This document shows positions 16,780-24,039 of a stretch of DNA of 43,218 nt, one piece after another; within the stretch, counting starts at the first letter, position 1; every line of letters begins with the position of its first letter. This stretch comes from Lachnospiraceae bacterium UBA7199 (lineage in GTDB: Bacteria; Bacillota; Clostridia; Lachnospirales; Lachnospiraceae): positions 1 to 43,218 of the forward strand of contig DKUR01000083.1 in NCBI GenBank assembly GCA_002490775.1, read 5' to 3'. Below the pieces are notes generated by a model. That model was not told the DNA's origin. It ran no database searches and saw nothing but the letters and a program-made list of their open reading frames with translations. Both the position numbers and the translations under genes were made by a program.

Positions 16780-17853
16780 TTACTCTCCTTTAGCACTTTT
16801 AGAGCTCTTAGCCGCCTTTCCGCTCGGTTCAGGCTCCTTTACAGCATCGGCTGCTGCTTCCTGAAGGCCATAATGCTCTCTTACTTTTTCCACGATTTCT
16901 GCAAAAACCTCTGGATTATTCTTTAAATACTGCTTCGTATTCTCGCGCCCCTGGCCAATTTTGTTTCCGCCATATGCATACCACGCTCCACTCTTACTTA
17001 CAATATTCACCTCTGCTGCAAGATCCAGCACATCACCCACAACAGAAATGCCCTCACCGAAAATAATATCAAATTCTGCTTCTTTAAAGGGAGGGGCTAT
17101 CTTATTTTTTACTACTTTAACCCTTGTTCTATTACCAATAACCTCACCACTTTGCTTAAGAGATTCAATCCTGCGCACATCTAATCTTACAGATGAATAA
17201 AATTTAAGCGCACGTCCTCCGGTGGTAGTTTCAGGACTGCCAAACATAACTCCGACTTTCTCTCTTAATTGATTAATGAAAATAACAGTACAGTTTGATT
17301 TACTGATCACCGCAGTCAGTTTACGCAATGCCTGTGACATCAATCTTGCCTGTAGTCCCACATGAGAATCGCCCATATCTCCATCGATCTCGGCCTTGGG
17401 AACAAGAGCGGCAACAGAGTCAACCACCACAATATCAATAGCACCTGATCTGACCATAGTCTCTGTGATCTCAAGCGCCTGTTCCCCATTATCAGGCTGT
17501 GATATATAAAGGTTGTCTACATCTACTCCTATGTTTCTGGCATAAACAGGATCAAGCGCATGCTCCGCATCAATAAATCCTGCAATACCGCCCCTCTTCT
17601 GAACCTCCGCAATCATATGTAAAGTAACTGTCGTCTTACCGCTGGACTCCGGTCCATATATCTCAATAATTCTTCCCTTGGGAATTCCTCCAAGTCCAAG
17701 CGCCACATCAAGGCTTAAAGAACCAGTAGGAATCGTCTCCACATTCATGCGTGCAGAAGAATCTCCCAGTTTCATAACTGCTCCCTTGCCAAACTGTTTC
17801 TCAATCTGCCCAAGTGCAGCATCTAATGCTTTTAACTTCTCTTCTCTTTCCAT
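16780..17853 (-). CDS. recA: Recombinase RecA
   Basis: DNA-strand-exchange ATPase and SOS co-protease. 357 residues with the expected landmarks: Walker A GPESSGKTT (67-75), FIDAEHALDP, IVVVDSVAALVPKAEIDGDMGD (Walker B and L1), INQLREKVGVMFGSPETTTGG (L2), and a variable, Ser/Lys-rich acidic-poor tail (SGKAAKSSKSAKGE). I start it at the ATG at 17853 (MEREEKL, typical RecA N-terminus) with SD AAAGGAG; the upstream ATG at 17877 lies inside the LexA box region. Preceded by a near-consensus promoter with two LexA-type boxes and followed by recX. Confidence 0.98.
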   Translation of the reverse strand: MEREEKLKALDAALGQIEKQFGKGAVMKLGDSSARMNVETIPTGSLSLDVALGLGGIPKGRIIEIYGPESSGKTTVTLHMIAEVQKRGGIAGFIDAEHALDPVYARNIGVDVDNLYISQPDNGEQALEITETMVRSGAIDIVVVDSVAALVPKAEIDGDMGDSHVGLQARLMSQALRKLTAVISKSNCTVIFINQLREKVGVMFGSPETTTGGRALKFYSSVRLDVRRIESLKQSGEVIGNRTRVKVVKNKIAPPFKEAEFDIIFGEGISVVGDVLDLAAEVNIVSKSGAWYAYGGNKIGQGRENTKQYLKNNPEVFAEIVEKVREHYGLQEAAADAVKEPEPSGKAAKSSKSAKGE

Positions 17854-17871
17854 AAATAGCTTCTCCTTTGA

Positions 17872-17883
17872 GAACATTTGTTC
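17872..17883. promoter_or_regulatory. LexA box 1 upstream of recA
   Basis: GAACATTTGTTC is a perfect match to the Gram-positive SOS box core (GAAC-N4-GTTC). It lies just downstream of the -10 box, around the expected transcription start of recA. Confidence 0.85.
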
Positions 17884-17889
17884 TTAATC

Positions 17890-17918
17890 ACTATAAAACA
17901 AATGTTCGATTTTGTCAA
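17890..17918 (-). promoter_or_regulatory. Sigma-A promoter of recA with embedded LexA box 2
   Basis: TTGACA (17913-17918), a 17-base spacer and TATAGT (17890-17895) form a near-consensus promoter. The spacer contains a second, one-mismatch LexA box, GAACATTTGTTT on the minus strand (17896-17907). LexA bound at either box would block RNA polymerase. Confidence 0.85.
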
Positions 17919-18063
17919 TCCTGTTTCTTATTTCTTTTCTAAAATCAGTATACTATCTTATATGTACAATAAAACTCCCTCAATAACATTTTCCTCCTTT
18001 CTTTCCTTATTTATGCTTTGGATGTTTGGCTGAAAATGCCGGATATGCAAAGCAGATCATGGT

Positions 18064-18083
18064 GCTGTGGCAGAAGCCACAGC
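18064..18083. repeat. Perfect short hairpin next to repeat locus B
   Basis: GCTGTGGC-AGAA-GCCACAGC is a perfect 8-bp stem with a tetraloop, 131 bases past the stop of the RsiV-like gene on the minus strand. No T-tract follows on either strand, so I do not call it a terminator. The interval between recA and the RsiV-like gene (17854-18214) holds the recA control region, this hairpin and the tandem repeats; I see no gene in it. Confidence 0.5.
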
Positions 18084-18088
18084 CTGAA

Positions 18089-18171
18089 TTTAACATAAGG
18101 ATGGCTCGCGAAGCGTGTCATTCGTTGTTTAACATAAGAATGGCTCGTGAAGCGTGTCATTCGTTGTTTAA
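18089..18171. repeat. Intergenic palindromic repeat, locus B (two tandem copies)
   Basis: Two copies share the flanks TTAACATAAG and CGTTGTTTAA with the other loci, but the stem is GGCTCGC-GAA-GCGTGTC instead of GGCTGGC-AAA-GCCTGGC. The inner GGC/GCC pair has become CGC/GCG, a compensatory change that keeps the hairpin. The plus-strand reading frame through the copies gives a repeated peptide and is not a gene. Confidence 0.8.
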
Positions 18172-18214
18172 TATCGTAACACATCATCTGCCCTTTGACA
18201 AGAAAAAGGATCGT

Positions 18215-19171
18215 TTAAAATTTCTTTTGGTAATTCAGATAATCCGGATAGGTAACCGTTACCCATCCGCTATAATAATTCAATCCTACCTCCATTCCGA
18301 TAGGGGTATAAAACAGAATCAGTTCATCCTCCGAGTTAAGCATTTCGGTAATATCCTGATCTGAAAAATAATCCAGGGAACGAATTTCTCCGTTCTGTTT
18401 CTCACATCTTTTCCGGAATTCAATGGAAAACTCATCATCAATGTCAAGCAGTTGGGAATTGGTAAGCATCATTTTGCTGTCCATATCAATGTTGACAGAC
18501 ACCACATAGCTTTCATGATAGTCTCCATTTAGATATCCATGTTCTACATATGCAATGCTTAAAACATCCTCATCCATATATGTCACATAACTCTCTGCCT
18601 CAAACAGGAATGTATCATCATCTTCAACCCATTCCGTTACAGATTCTGCATAATCCTTCAACACATTCAATTCTTTTTGAACCGCATTATTGACTCCTGT
18701 AAAATCAATACCGTCATTATTATAAAAAATTGGATAAGTTATGGTGAAAATTATGTTGCTGTTTTCTCCAAAGAATTCCTCGTAAGTTTCAAATTCTCCC
18801 CAGTAAAATAAGTCTTCTCTTAATTCATCATGAAATTCATAGTACTCAGAATTATCATTTTCTCTGCCATAAGAATCCCGGCCATCCGCCTGCTCTTCCC
18901 TGGCATTTCTGTCTCTTTCATTTCCCCGGCTGCTTCTGTCTTCTGAATCTGCGCTGCTGTCTCCTCTGTTACCTTCTTCGTCATATGCTCTATTTTCATT
19001 GGAACCATCATAATAATCCTGACGGTACCTGTCATTTTTAATATTTGCCTCTAAAATCTTCTTGTTAAACTGAAATACGCTTATGTAGAATGTTATAATT
19101 AATATAATTCCTGCTGCAATACATCCACAGGCCAGCAATACAACTTTTCCCGCACTCCATTTTCCCTTCAT
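18215..19171 (-). CDS. Membrane-anchored RsiV-like (DUF4163/DUF3298) protein
   Basis: 318 residues: one TM helix (about 9-31) close to the N-terminus, a long Asp/Arg/Glu/Asn-rich low-complexity stretch (about 45-110), and an extracytoplasmic domain (about 130-318). The C-terminal part, with YVVSVNIDMDSKMMLTNSQ and LILFYTPIGMEVGLNYYSG, recalls the DUF3298 fold found in the anti-sigma factor RsiV, which binds lysozyme. The cytoplasmic tail is only 8 residues, so no anti-sigma domain is present. It follows pncC by 34 bases on the same strand and precedes recA. Function is unknown; binding of a cell-wall ligand or enzyme is one possibility. Confidence 0.65.
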   Translation of the reverse strand: MKGKWSAGKVVLLACGCIAAGIILIITFYISVFQFNKKILEANIKNDRYRQDYYDGSNENRAYDEEGNRGDSSADSEDRSSRGNERDRNAREEQADGRDSYGRENDNSEYYEFHDELREDLFYWGEFETYEEFFGENSNIIFTITYPIFYNNDGIDFTGVNNAVQKELNVLKDYAESVTEWVEDDDTFLFEAESYVTYMDEDVLSIAYVEHGYLNGDYHESYVVSVNIDMDSKMMLTNSQLLDIDDEFSIEFRKRCEKQNGEIRSLDYFSDQDITEMLNSEDELILFYTPIGMEVGLNYYSGWVTVTYPDYLNYQKKF

Positions 19172-19205
19172 TCCACTTCCCCCTTGTTATCTCAGGCATT
19201 TTTCT

Positions 19206-19688
19206 CTATTCCGAAAGACAGCTATAAAGAAGCTCCAGCGCTGCCTTGGTGGTCTGCTTTCGGACCTCCATGCGGTCACCTTTAAAGTGATTTTCCGTAA
19301 CTACAATCTTTCCATTTACACTACAGCCAATATAGACAAGTCCTACCGGCTTTTCCAAAGTACCTCCATCAGGTCCTGCAATCCCTGTAACCGCAACAGA
19401 TGCCTCCGCCCCCGCCTGCTTGGCCGCGCCTTCCGCCATCTGCCGCGCCACCTGACGGCTGACTGCGCCATAAGTCCGCAGTGCCTCCTCCTCTACCCCT
19501 AAAAGCTTATGCTTGGCAGAATTGGCATAGGTCACAAAACCTGCATCAAACACCTCTGAGACACCTGCCACATTTACAAGAGCTGCCGCGATCATGCCGC
19601 CTGTACAGGATTCTGCGCAGGTAACATGCATTCCCTTTTCTTTCAATTTCAAAATTATTTTTTCTTCCAAAGAAATACATTCTGACAT
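19206..19688 (-). CDS. pncC: Nicotinamide-nucleotide amidohydrolase (CinA C-terminal domain protein)
   Basis: 160 residues equal to the stand-alone CinA C-terminal domain (PncC), which deamidates nicotinamide mononucleotide in NAD salvage. Motifs are TCAESCTGGMIAAALVN near the N-terminus with the catalytic Ser, GAVSRQVARQMAEGA, and VTGIAGPDGGTLEKPVGLVYIG. The N-terminal nucleotide-binding domain of full-length CinA is absent, and no broken remnant is visible upstream, so this is the short form rather than a pseudogene. It starts one base after the pgsA stop and belongs to a rimO-pgsA-pncC run often found next to recA. Confidence 0.93.
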   Translation of the reverse strand: MSECISLEEKIILKLKEKGMHVTCAESCTGGMIAAALVNVAGVSEVFDAGFVTYANSAKHKLLGVEEEALRTYGAVSRQVARQMAEGAAKQAGAEASVAVTGIAGPDGGTLEKPVGLVYIGCSVNGKIVVTENHFKGDRMEVRKQTTKAALELLYSCLSE

Positions 19689-19689
19689 C

Positions 19690-20223
19690 TTATTTACTTT
19701 CTTTCATTACATTTTTATTTTTAATCAGATAATCAATTAATGATACTACTGTCAGGATCACTGCAATCCACAATATGATCTGCGTGAACACATGCAGCAT
19801 TTCCAGATCAGCAATTAAAAGGCATACTGCAATCATCTGAAAGGTGGTTTTAAATTTTCCCCAGTAGCTTGCTGCGATCACCACCCCATTATCTGCCGCC
19901 ACTAACCGGAATCCACTGATAATAAACTCTCTGGCAATTATGATTATAACCATCCAGGAAGGTATTTTATTCAGTTCAATCAAACAAATCAAAGCGGAAC
20001 ACACCAGCAGCTTATCTGCAAGGGGATCCATAAATTTCCCAAAATTTGTTACAAGATTATATTTTCTGGCAATTTTCCCATCCAAAAGATCTGTAAGGCT
20101 TGCAACAATAAATATAGCAAGTGCAATCCATTTGTCCACCGATGTAATTGGAACTAGCAAAAATAAAATAAAAAAGGGAATCAATATCACCCGAAATATT
20201 GTAAGTTTATTTGGCAGATTCAT
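19690..20223 (-). CDS. pgsA: CDP-diacylglycerol--glycerol-3-phosphate 3-phosphatidyltransferase
   Basis: Committed step of phosphatidylglycerol synthesis, in the membrane. 177 residues with several TM helices and the complete CDP-alcohol phosphotransferase signature D45-x2-D48-G49-x2-A52-R53-x8-G62-x3-D66-x3-D70. I chose the ATG at 20223 because the SD GGAGG lies about 9 bases upstream, inside the end of rimO; the longer form would overlap rimO needlessly. The ATG is one base after the rimO stop, so the genes are translationally linked. Confidence 0.95.
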   Translation of the reverse strand: MNLPNKLTIFRVILIPFFILFLLVPITSVDKWIALAIFIVASLTDLLDGKIARKYNLVTNFGKFMDPLADKLLVCSALICLIELNKIPSWMVIIIIAREFIISGFRLVAADNGVVIAASYWGKFKTTFQMIAVCLLIADLEMLHVFTQIILWIAVILTVVSLIDYLIKNKNVMKESK

Positions 20224-20224
20224 T

Positions 20225-21574
20225 TTATTTATCCTCCATTTCCGTAGTATCAGCAACTATTTCTCCAATTAAATCATATTTATTAGAAGCTGTTATGACA
20301 ACTTCTACAAAATCCCCGCTTAAAAACTGCCTTTGAGAATTTATAAACAGATACCCATCTATCCCGGGGGCATCCTTATAAGTACGCGCCACATATACAT
20401 TCTCGTCTTCCATGCAGCCCTCTATCATTGCCTTTACTTTTCTTCCTATCATTTCTCCCGCAGCCTCAAAAGCAATTTCCTGCTGCAGCTCCATGATCTC
20501 ATCCCTGCGTTTTTCTTTTACAGTTTCTTCCACCTGATCCGGCATTTCCGCCGCCGGCGTATCCTCTTCCTGGGAATAAGTAAATACTCCTAACCTGTCA
20601 AACTCTATCTCATTGACAAATGCCAAAGTGGTTTCATGATCCTCCCTTGTTTCCCCAGGAAACCCTGCAATAAGCGTTGTTCGAATACAAATATCCGGTA
20701 TCTGCTCCCGAAGCGTCCCCACGATCTGCCTAATCTGCGCCGCATCAGTCCTTCTTCCCATGCGTTTTAAAACTGCATCACTGCCGCTTTGCACAGGAAT
20801 ATCCAGATAATTACAGACCTTATCCTCTTCTTTGATCACCTGTATCAACTCCTCTGTAATCTCTTCCGGATAGCAGTACAAAATTCGTATCCACTCAAAT
20901 CCTTCAATTTTACACAGCTTTCTAAGCAATAAAGGAAGGGATTTTTTTCCATATAAATCTACCCCGTAAAGCGTGGTCTCCTGTGCCACAAGGATTAGTT
21001 CTTTTACCCCTTTTCCTGCAAGTTCTTCCGCTTCTTTCAGAAGATCCTCCATAGGAATACTACGGTAATTTCCCCTCACCTTTGGAATAATACAATAAGT
21101 ACAGTGTTTGTTACATCCTTCCGCTATTTTAAGATACGCATAATAGCCGCCGGTGGTAACTACACGCCTCATTCCCCCTGCAGGCGCTTTATCCAATGTT
21201 TCCATATGATTCCTGGATTTTCCACTCAACACTTCTTCTAACGCCTGTGTAATTTCTAAAATAGCTGTAGTGCCCAAAATGGCATCCACTTCCGGAATCT
21301 CTGTCTGTATTTCTTCTTTGTACCTCTGCGCAAGACATCCAGTTACAAGCAATGCTTTGATCTTTCCGCTTTTTTTAAGTTCCGCCATATCAAGTATGGT
21401 TTGAATGCTTTCTTCCTTTGCATCATTAATAAAACAACAGGTATTAACCACCACCACATCAGCTTCTGCTTCATCATCTGTAAAGCAGCAGCCTTTTTCT
21501 GCAAGCAGTCCCAGCATCACTTCCGAATCCACAAGATTCTTATCGCAGCCCAGAGAAACAAATAGTATATTCAT
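20225..21574 (-). CDS. rimO: Ribosomal protein S12 methylthiotransferase RimO
   Basis: Radical-SAM enzyme that adds a methylthio group to the conserved Asp of ribosomal protein S12. 449 residues: an N-terminal UPF0004 domain with three cluster Cys (Cys10, Cys46, Cys80), the radical-SAM CNKHCTYC motif (Cys154, 158, 161), and a C-terminal TRAM domain. The opening FVSLGCDKNLVDSE is characteristic of RimO rather than MiaB. It is read in one run with pgsA and pncC. The region upstream (21575-21721) holds only tandem palindromic repeats, which separate it from rpoZ. Confidence 0.97.
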   Translation of the reverse strand: MNILFVSLGCDKNLVDSEVMLGLLAEKGCCFTDDEAEADVVVVNTCCFINDAKEESIQTILDMAELKKSGKIKALLVTGCLAQRYKEEIQTEIPEVDAILGTTAILEITQALEEVLSGKSRNHMETLDKAPAGGMRRVVTTGGYYAYLKIAEGCNKHCTYCIIPKVRGNYRSIPMEDLLKEAEELAGKGVKELILVAQETTLYGVDLYGKKSLPLLLRKLCKIEGFEWIRILYCYPEEITEELIQVIKEEDKVCNYLDIPVQSGSDAVLKRMGRRTDAAQIRQIVGTLREQIPDICIRTTLIAGFPGETREDHETTLAFVNEIEFDRLGVFTYSQEEDTPAAEMPDQVEETVKEKRRDEIMELQQEIAFEAAGEMIGRKVKAMIEGCMEDENVYVARTYKDAPGIDGYLFINSQRQFLSGDFVEVVITASNKYDLIGEIVADTTEMEDK

Positions 21575-21590
21575 AATTTTACCTCTATTT

Positions 21591-21704
21591 TAAGGAAACG
21601 CTGCCACGCTCCGCGTGACAGCGTTGTTTAAAGGATGACTGGCAAAGCCCGGCATCCGTTGTTTGACATAAGGATGGCTGGCAAAGCCTGGCATCCGTTG
21701 TTTA
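21591..21704. repeat. Intergenic palindromic repeat, locus C (three tandem copies)
   Basis: Three consecutive copies lie between rpoZ and rimO. The stems differ: ACGCTGCCACGC-TCC-GCGTGACAGCGT, then GGATGACTGGC-AAA-GCCCGGCATCC, then GGATGGCTGGC-AAA-GCCTGGCATCC. The shared flank CGTTGTTTAA is retained. All three remain foldable despite sequence change, the clearest covariation in the family. Confidence 0.85.
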
Positions 21705-21721
21705 CTATCCTGTAACAGATT

Positions 21722-21961
21722 TCAGGCTTCTTCCTCATCAGAAAGAATCTTGATCTTTCCCTGATTTAATTCCTCCACTGCTATGGAAAGAGGCTTTGCG
21801 CCCTTGGCATTTACCAGCGGCTCTTCCCCTGAAATAATCTGTCTTGCTCTTTTTGCAGTTGCCATTACGATAGAATATCTGCTGTTAACAACAGGCGCTT
21901 CTCCTGGCTCTACCTCGCTGTTTACTACTTTCATTAAATCTGAATAAGATGGATGTAACAT
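21722..21961 (-). CDS. rpoZ: DNA-directed RNA polymerase omega subunit
   Basis: 79 residues. The MLHPSYSDLMKVVN start, NSRYSIVMATAKRARQI helix and the KPLSIAVEELNQGKI segment are typical of RpoZ, which helps assemble and stabilise RNA polymerase. I chose the ATG at 21961, with SD AAAGGAG; the longer in-frame start at 21991 would overlap gmk and lacks conservation. Position right after gmk is the standard Firmicute arrangement. Confidence 0.95.
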   Translation of the reverse strand: MLHPSYSDLMKVVNSEVEPGEAPVVNSRYSIVMATAKRARQIISGEEPLVNAKGAKPLSIAVEELNQGKIKILSDEEEA

Positions 21962-21987
21962 TTTTTCTCCTTTCAATATTGGAAGCG

Positions 21988-22617
21988 TCAAATCAATTCT
22001 TCCAGTTCTTTTCTCATATTATTGATAAACTCCTCATTCCTGTTTGGAGTAAAGTGAGCTGCCTGAATCAGCGAATGCATTTCCTCAACGCATTCCTCTA
22101 ATTTATCATTAATCACTATAAAGTCATACTGCTCAATCCCTTCTGCCTCCTCTGTGGCACGCCTTAATCTCTTCCGGATAACCTCAAGGCTTTCTGTCCC
22201 TCTTCCTTCCAGACGCTTTTTCAATTCTGCTGCTCCCGGAGGCATTACAAACATAAGAAGCGCTGTAGGAAACTTTTTCTTAACTTTAAGGGCACCTTGT
22301 ATCTCAATTTCCAAAATCACATCCTTGCCCTTTTCAAGCTGTTTTTCCACGTAATCTCTAGGCGTTCCATAATAGTTATCGCAATAAGAAGCATACTCAA
22401 TTAGTCCTTCCTGATCAATTTTTTCTTCAAAGGCTTCTTTGCTTACAAAAAAATATTCTTTCCCTTCTTCCTCTCCAGGGCGGGGGCTTCTTGTGGTCAT
22501 TGACACCGACAACGCATAGTTATCATAAGTATGCACCAACTGTTTCATTAATGTCCCTTTTCCGGCTCCTGAAAATCCTGAGACTACAATCAATATCCCC
22601 TTATGCTTCATTTTCAT
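21988..22617 (-). CDS. gmk: Guanylate kinase
   Basis: Phosphorylates GMP to GDP in the cytosol. 209 residues with the P-loop GFSGAGKGTL (about 14-23), MTTRSPRPGE and the EIEIQGALKVKKKFP segment of the GMP-binding/lid region. The gene overlaps the end of remA by 17 bases. The start is not certain: ATG at 22617 or two codons later (22611); neither has a strong SD, consistent with coupling to remA translation. Part of yicC-remA-gmk-rpoZ. Confidence 0.96.
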   Translation of the reverse strand: MKMKHKGILIVVSGFSGAGKGTLMKQLVHTYDNYALSVSMTTRSPRPGEEEGKEYFFVSKEAFEEKIDQEGLIEYASYCDNYYGTPRDYVEKQLEKGKDVILEIEIQGALKVKKKFPTALLMFVMPPGAAELKKRLEGRGTESLEVIRKRLRRATEEAEGIEQYDFIVINDKLEECVEEMHSLIQAAHFTPNRNEEFINNMRKELEELI

Positions 22618-22861
22618 CTCTGCTTTCCGCCTGGGCTCTCTGGGAAATAGTTTCCGGTAAAAGTGCTGAAAGTACCAATTGACTATTCTCCATCACAAGC
22701 ACGGCTTTTGTTTTTCTCCCCTGTGTTGCATCAATAGCAGTTCCGGCTTCCTTTGCCTTCTGTACCAGACGCTTAACCGGTGCAGAGTCAGGACTGACTA
22801 TGGCAATAATTTTTCCGGCGTTTACTATGTTGCCAAACCCTATATGAATCAGTTTATTCAT
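22601..22861 (-). CDS. remA: RemA/DUF370 family DNA-binding regulator
   Basis: 86 residues. The start MNKLIHIGFGNIVNAGKIIAIVSPDSAPVKR-like segment is diagnostic of DUF370 (RemA); in B. subtilis RemA activates biofilm matrix genes and some osmoprotection genes by binding DNA repeats. Located between yicC and gmk, as in most Firmicutes. The C-terminal tail (ERISQRAQAESRDENEA-like) is acidic and less conserved. Overlaps gmk by 17 bases. The target genes in this organism are unknown. Confidence 0.92.
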   Translation of the reverse strand: MNKLIHIGFGNIVNAGKIIAIVSPDSAPVKRLVQKAKEAGTAIDATQGRKTKAVLVMENSQLVLSALLPETISQRAQAESRDENEA

Positions 22862-22884
22862 GAATATTTCCTTACCAGATCTTT

Positions 22885-23763
22885 TTATTCAATGTTCTGA
22901 ATCTGCTCTCTTACCTTTTCAATTTCTGTCTTCAATTCTATGGCCCTATTAGAGATTTCAAGATCACTTGATTTAGACAGAATCGTATTTGCCTCTCTGT
23001 TCATCTCCTGTGCAATAAAATCCAGTTTTCGTCCAATACTTCCTCCCTGAATGAGAGTGTCTTTGGTTGTTTCAATATGACTCCTTAACCGAACCAGCTC
23101 TTCATCTACGCAGACTCTGTCTGCAAATATAGTAACTTCCATCAAAAGCCTGTTTTCGTCCACCTTGGGATCTGCAAGAAGATCTTTCACCTTCTCTTCC
23201 AGCTTTTGTTTATAATCTGTAATGATCTGAGGAGAACGCTCTGTAATGAAATCCACATGAGTCAGCATTCCATCCAGCTTTTCAATCAAATCATCCCGTA
23301 AATGTCCGCCCTCTTTAATTCTGGTCTCCACAAAGCCTTCTGCCGCGCCTTTTAAGGCTTTATCCAAAAGCAGCCACAGTTTTTCTTCGTCAATAGTCTG
23401 CTCTTCCATAGTAAGCACCTCAGGATACCTGGAAAGACAGGAAATTCTCACATCATTATCCAGCGAAAAATCTTCCGCCATCTGGCTTAAATACTTCATA
23501 TACTCTGCTGCCAGTTCTTTATTATATTTCACACAGACATTAGATTCCGTATAATCCTCGTAAGTAATGAAAATATCCACTTTTCCCCTCTGGATATAAT
23601 TCTTTAATTCACTTCGGATTGCAGCCTCAAAAAAATTTAGCTTCTTAGGCATTTTAATATTTACATCCAGATATCTGTGATTTACTGACTTCATTTCCAC
23701 TGTGATTTTCCGGTCGGCTTCCTGCACTTCACATCTGCCAAACCCCGTCATGCTTTTTATCAT
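22885..23763 (-). CDS. yicC: YicC/YloC family endoribonuclease
   Basis: 292 residues, the normal family size. The start MIKSMTGFGRCEV and the C-terminal GGSIGRKLDFIAQEMNREANTILSKS-type block are diagnostic of the YicC family, recently shown to include endoribonucleases. I chose the ATG at 23763 over an upstream in-frame start because the family N-terminus begins exactly here and AAGG precedes it. First gene of the yicC-remA-gmk-rpoZ run, 276 bases from the divergent rqcH. Confidence 0.93.
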   Translation of the reverse strand: MIKSMTGFGRCEVQEADRKITVEMKSVNHRYLDVNIKMPKKLNFFEAAIRSELKNYIQRGKVDIFITYEDYTESNVCVKYNKELAAEYMKYLSQMAEDFSLDNDVRISCLSRYPEVLTMEEQTIDEEKLWLLLDKALKGAAEGFVETRIKEGGHLRDDLIEKLDGMLTHVDFITERSPQIITDYKQKLEEKVKDLLADPKVDENRLLMEVTIFADRVCVDEELVRLRSHIETTKDTLIQGGSIGRKLDFIAQEMNREANTILSKSSDLEISNRAIELKTEIEKVREQIQNIE

Positions 23764-23974
23764 ATCGTACCTTCTTCTTCCATTTCCATAATCACAAAAT
23801 GAAAAGCCCCATCTTCCCACTTTGCGTATTCTTATCTATTATAAAGTAATCCAACAATGTAGTCAAGCAGTTGCAAAAATCTGCATATGGCAGCTTTCAA
23901 GGCTGAAGTGAATAATTATTAAAGGGCTGTCAGGCAATTGCAAAGTATCTTAGTATCGTGTAAAATAAAGCAAA

Positions 23975-24004
23975 TTGCTTTTTACAGGCTGGCAGGGTTA
24001 TACT
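23975..24004 (+). promoter_or_regulatory. Probable promoter of rqcH
   Basis: TTGCTT (23975-23980), an 18-base spacer and TATACT (23999-24004) lie about 36 bases before the rqcH ATG. The match is moderate. The rest of the yicC-rqcH gap (23764-23974) shows no other clear element. Confidence 0.45.
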
Positions 24005-24039
24005 CTGAAAGAATACGTATACCAAAAGGAGTACACACT

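Noticed and set aside
18026..18083. A further degenerate repeat copy before locus B (GGATATGCAAAGC and the GCTGTGGC hairpin)
   Set aside because: It shares only a few bases with the repeat family and lacks the conserved flanks; I list the hairpin alone.
18026..18364. A 112-residue plus-strand reading frame containing a repeated NIRMAREACHSLF peptide
   Set aside because: It is read through the two tandem palindromic repeats, overlaps the end of the RsiV-like gene, and has no SD. The repeated peptide is a by-product of the DNA repeats.
21591..21704. Tandem repeats considered as a CRISPR array
   Set aside because: There are no spacers of constant length; copies abut directly, vary in the stem, and occur singly elsewhere. 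No cas genes are present.
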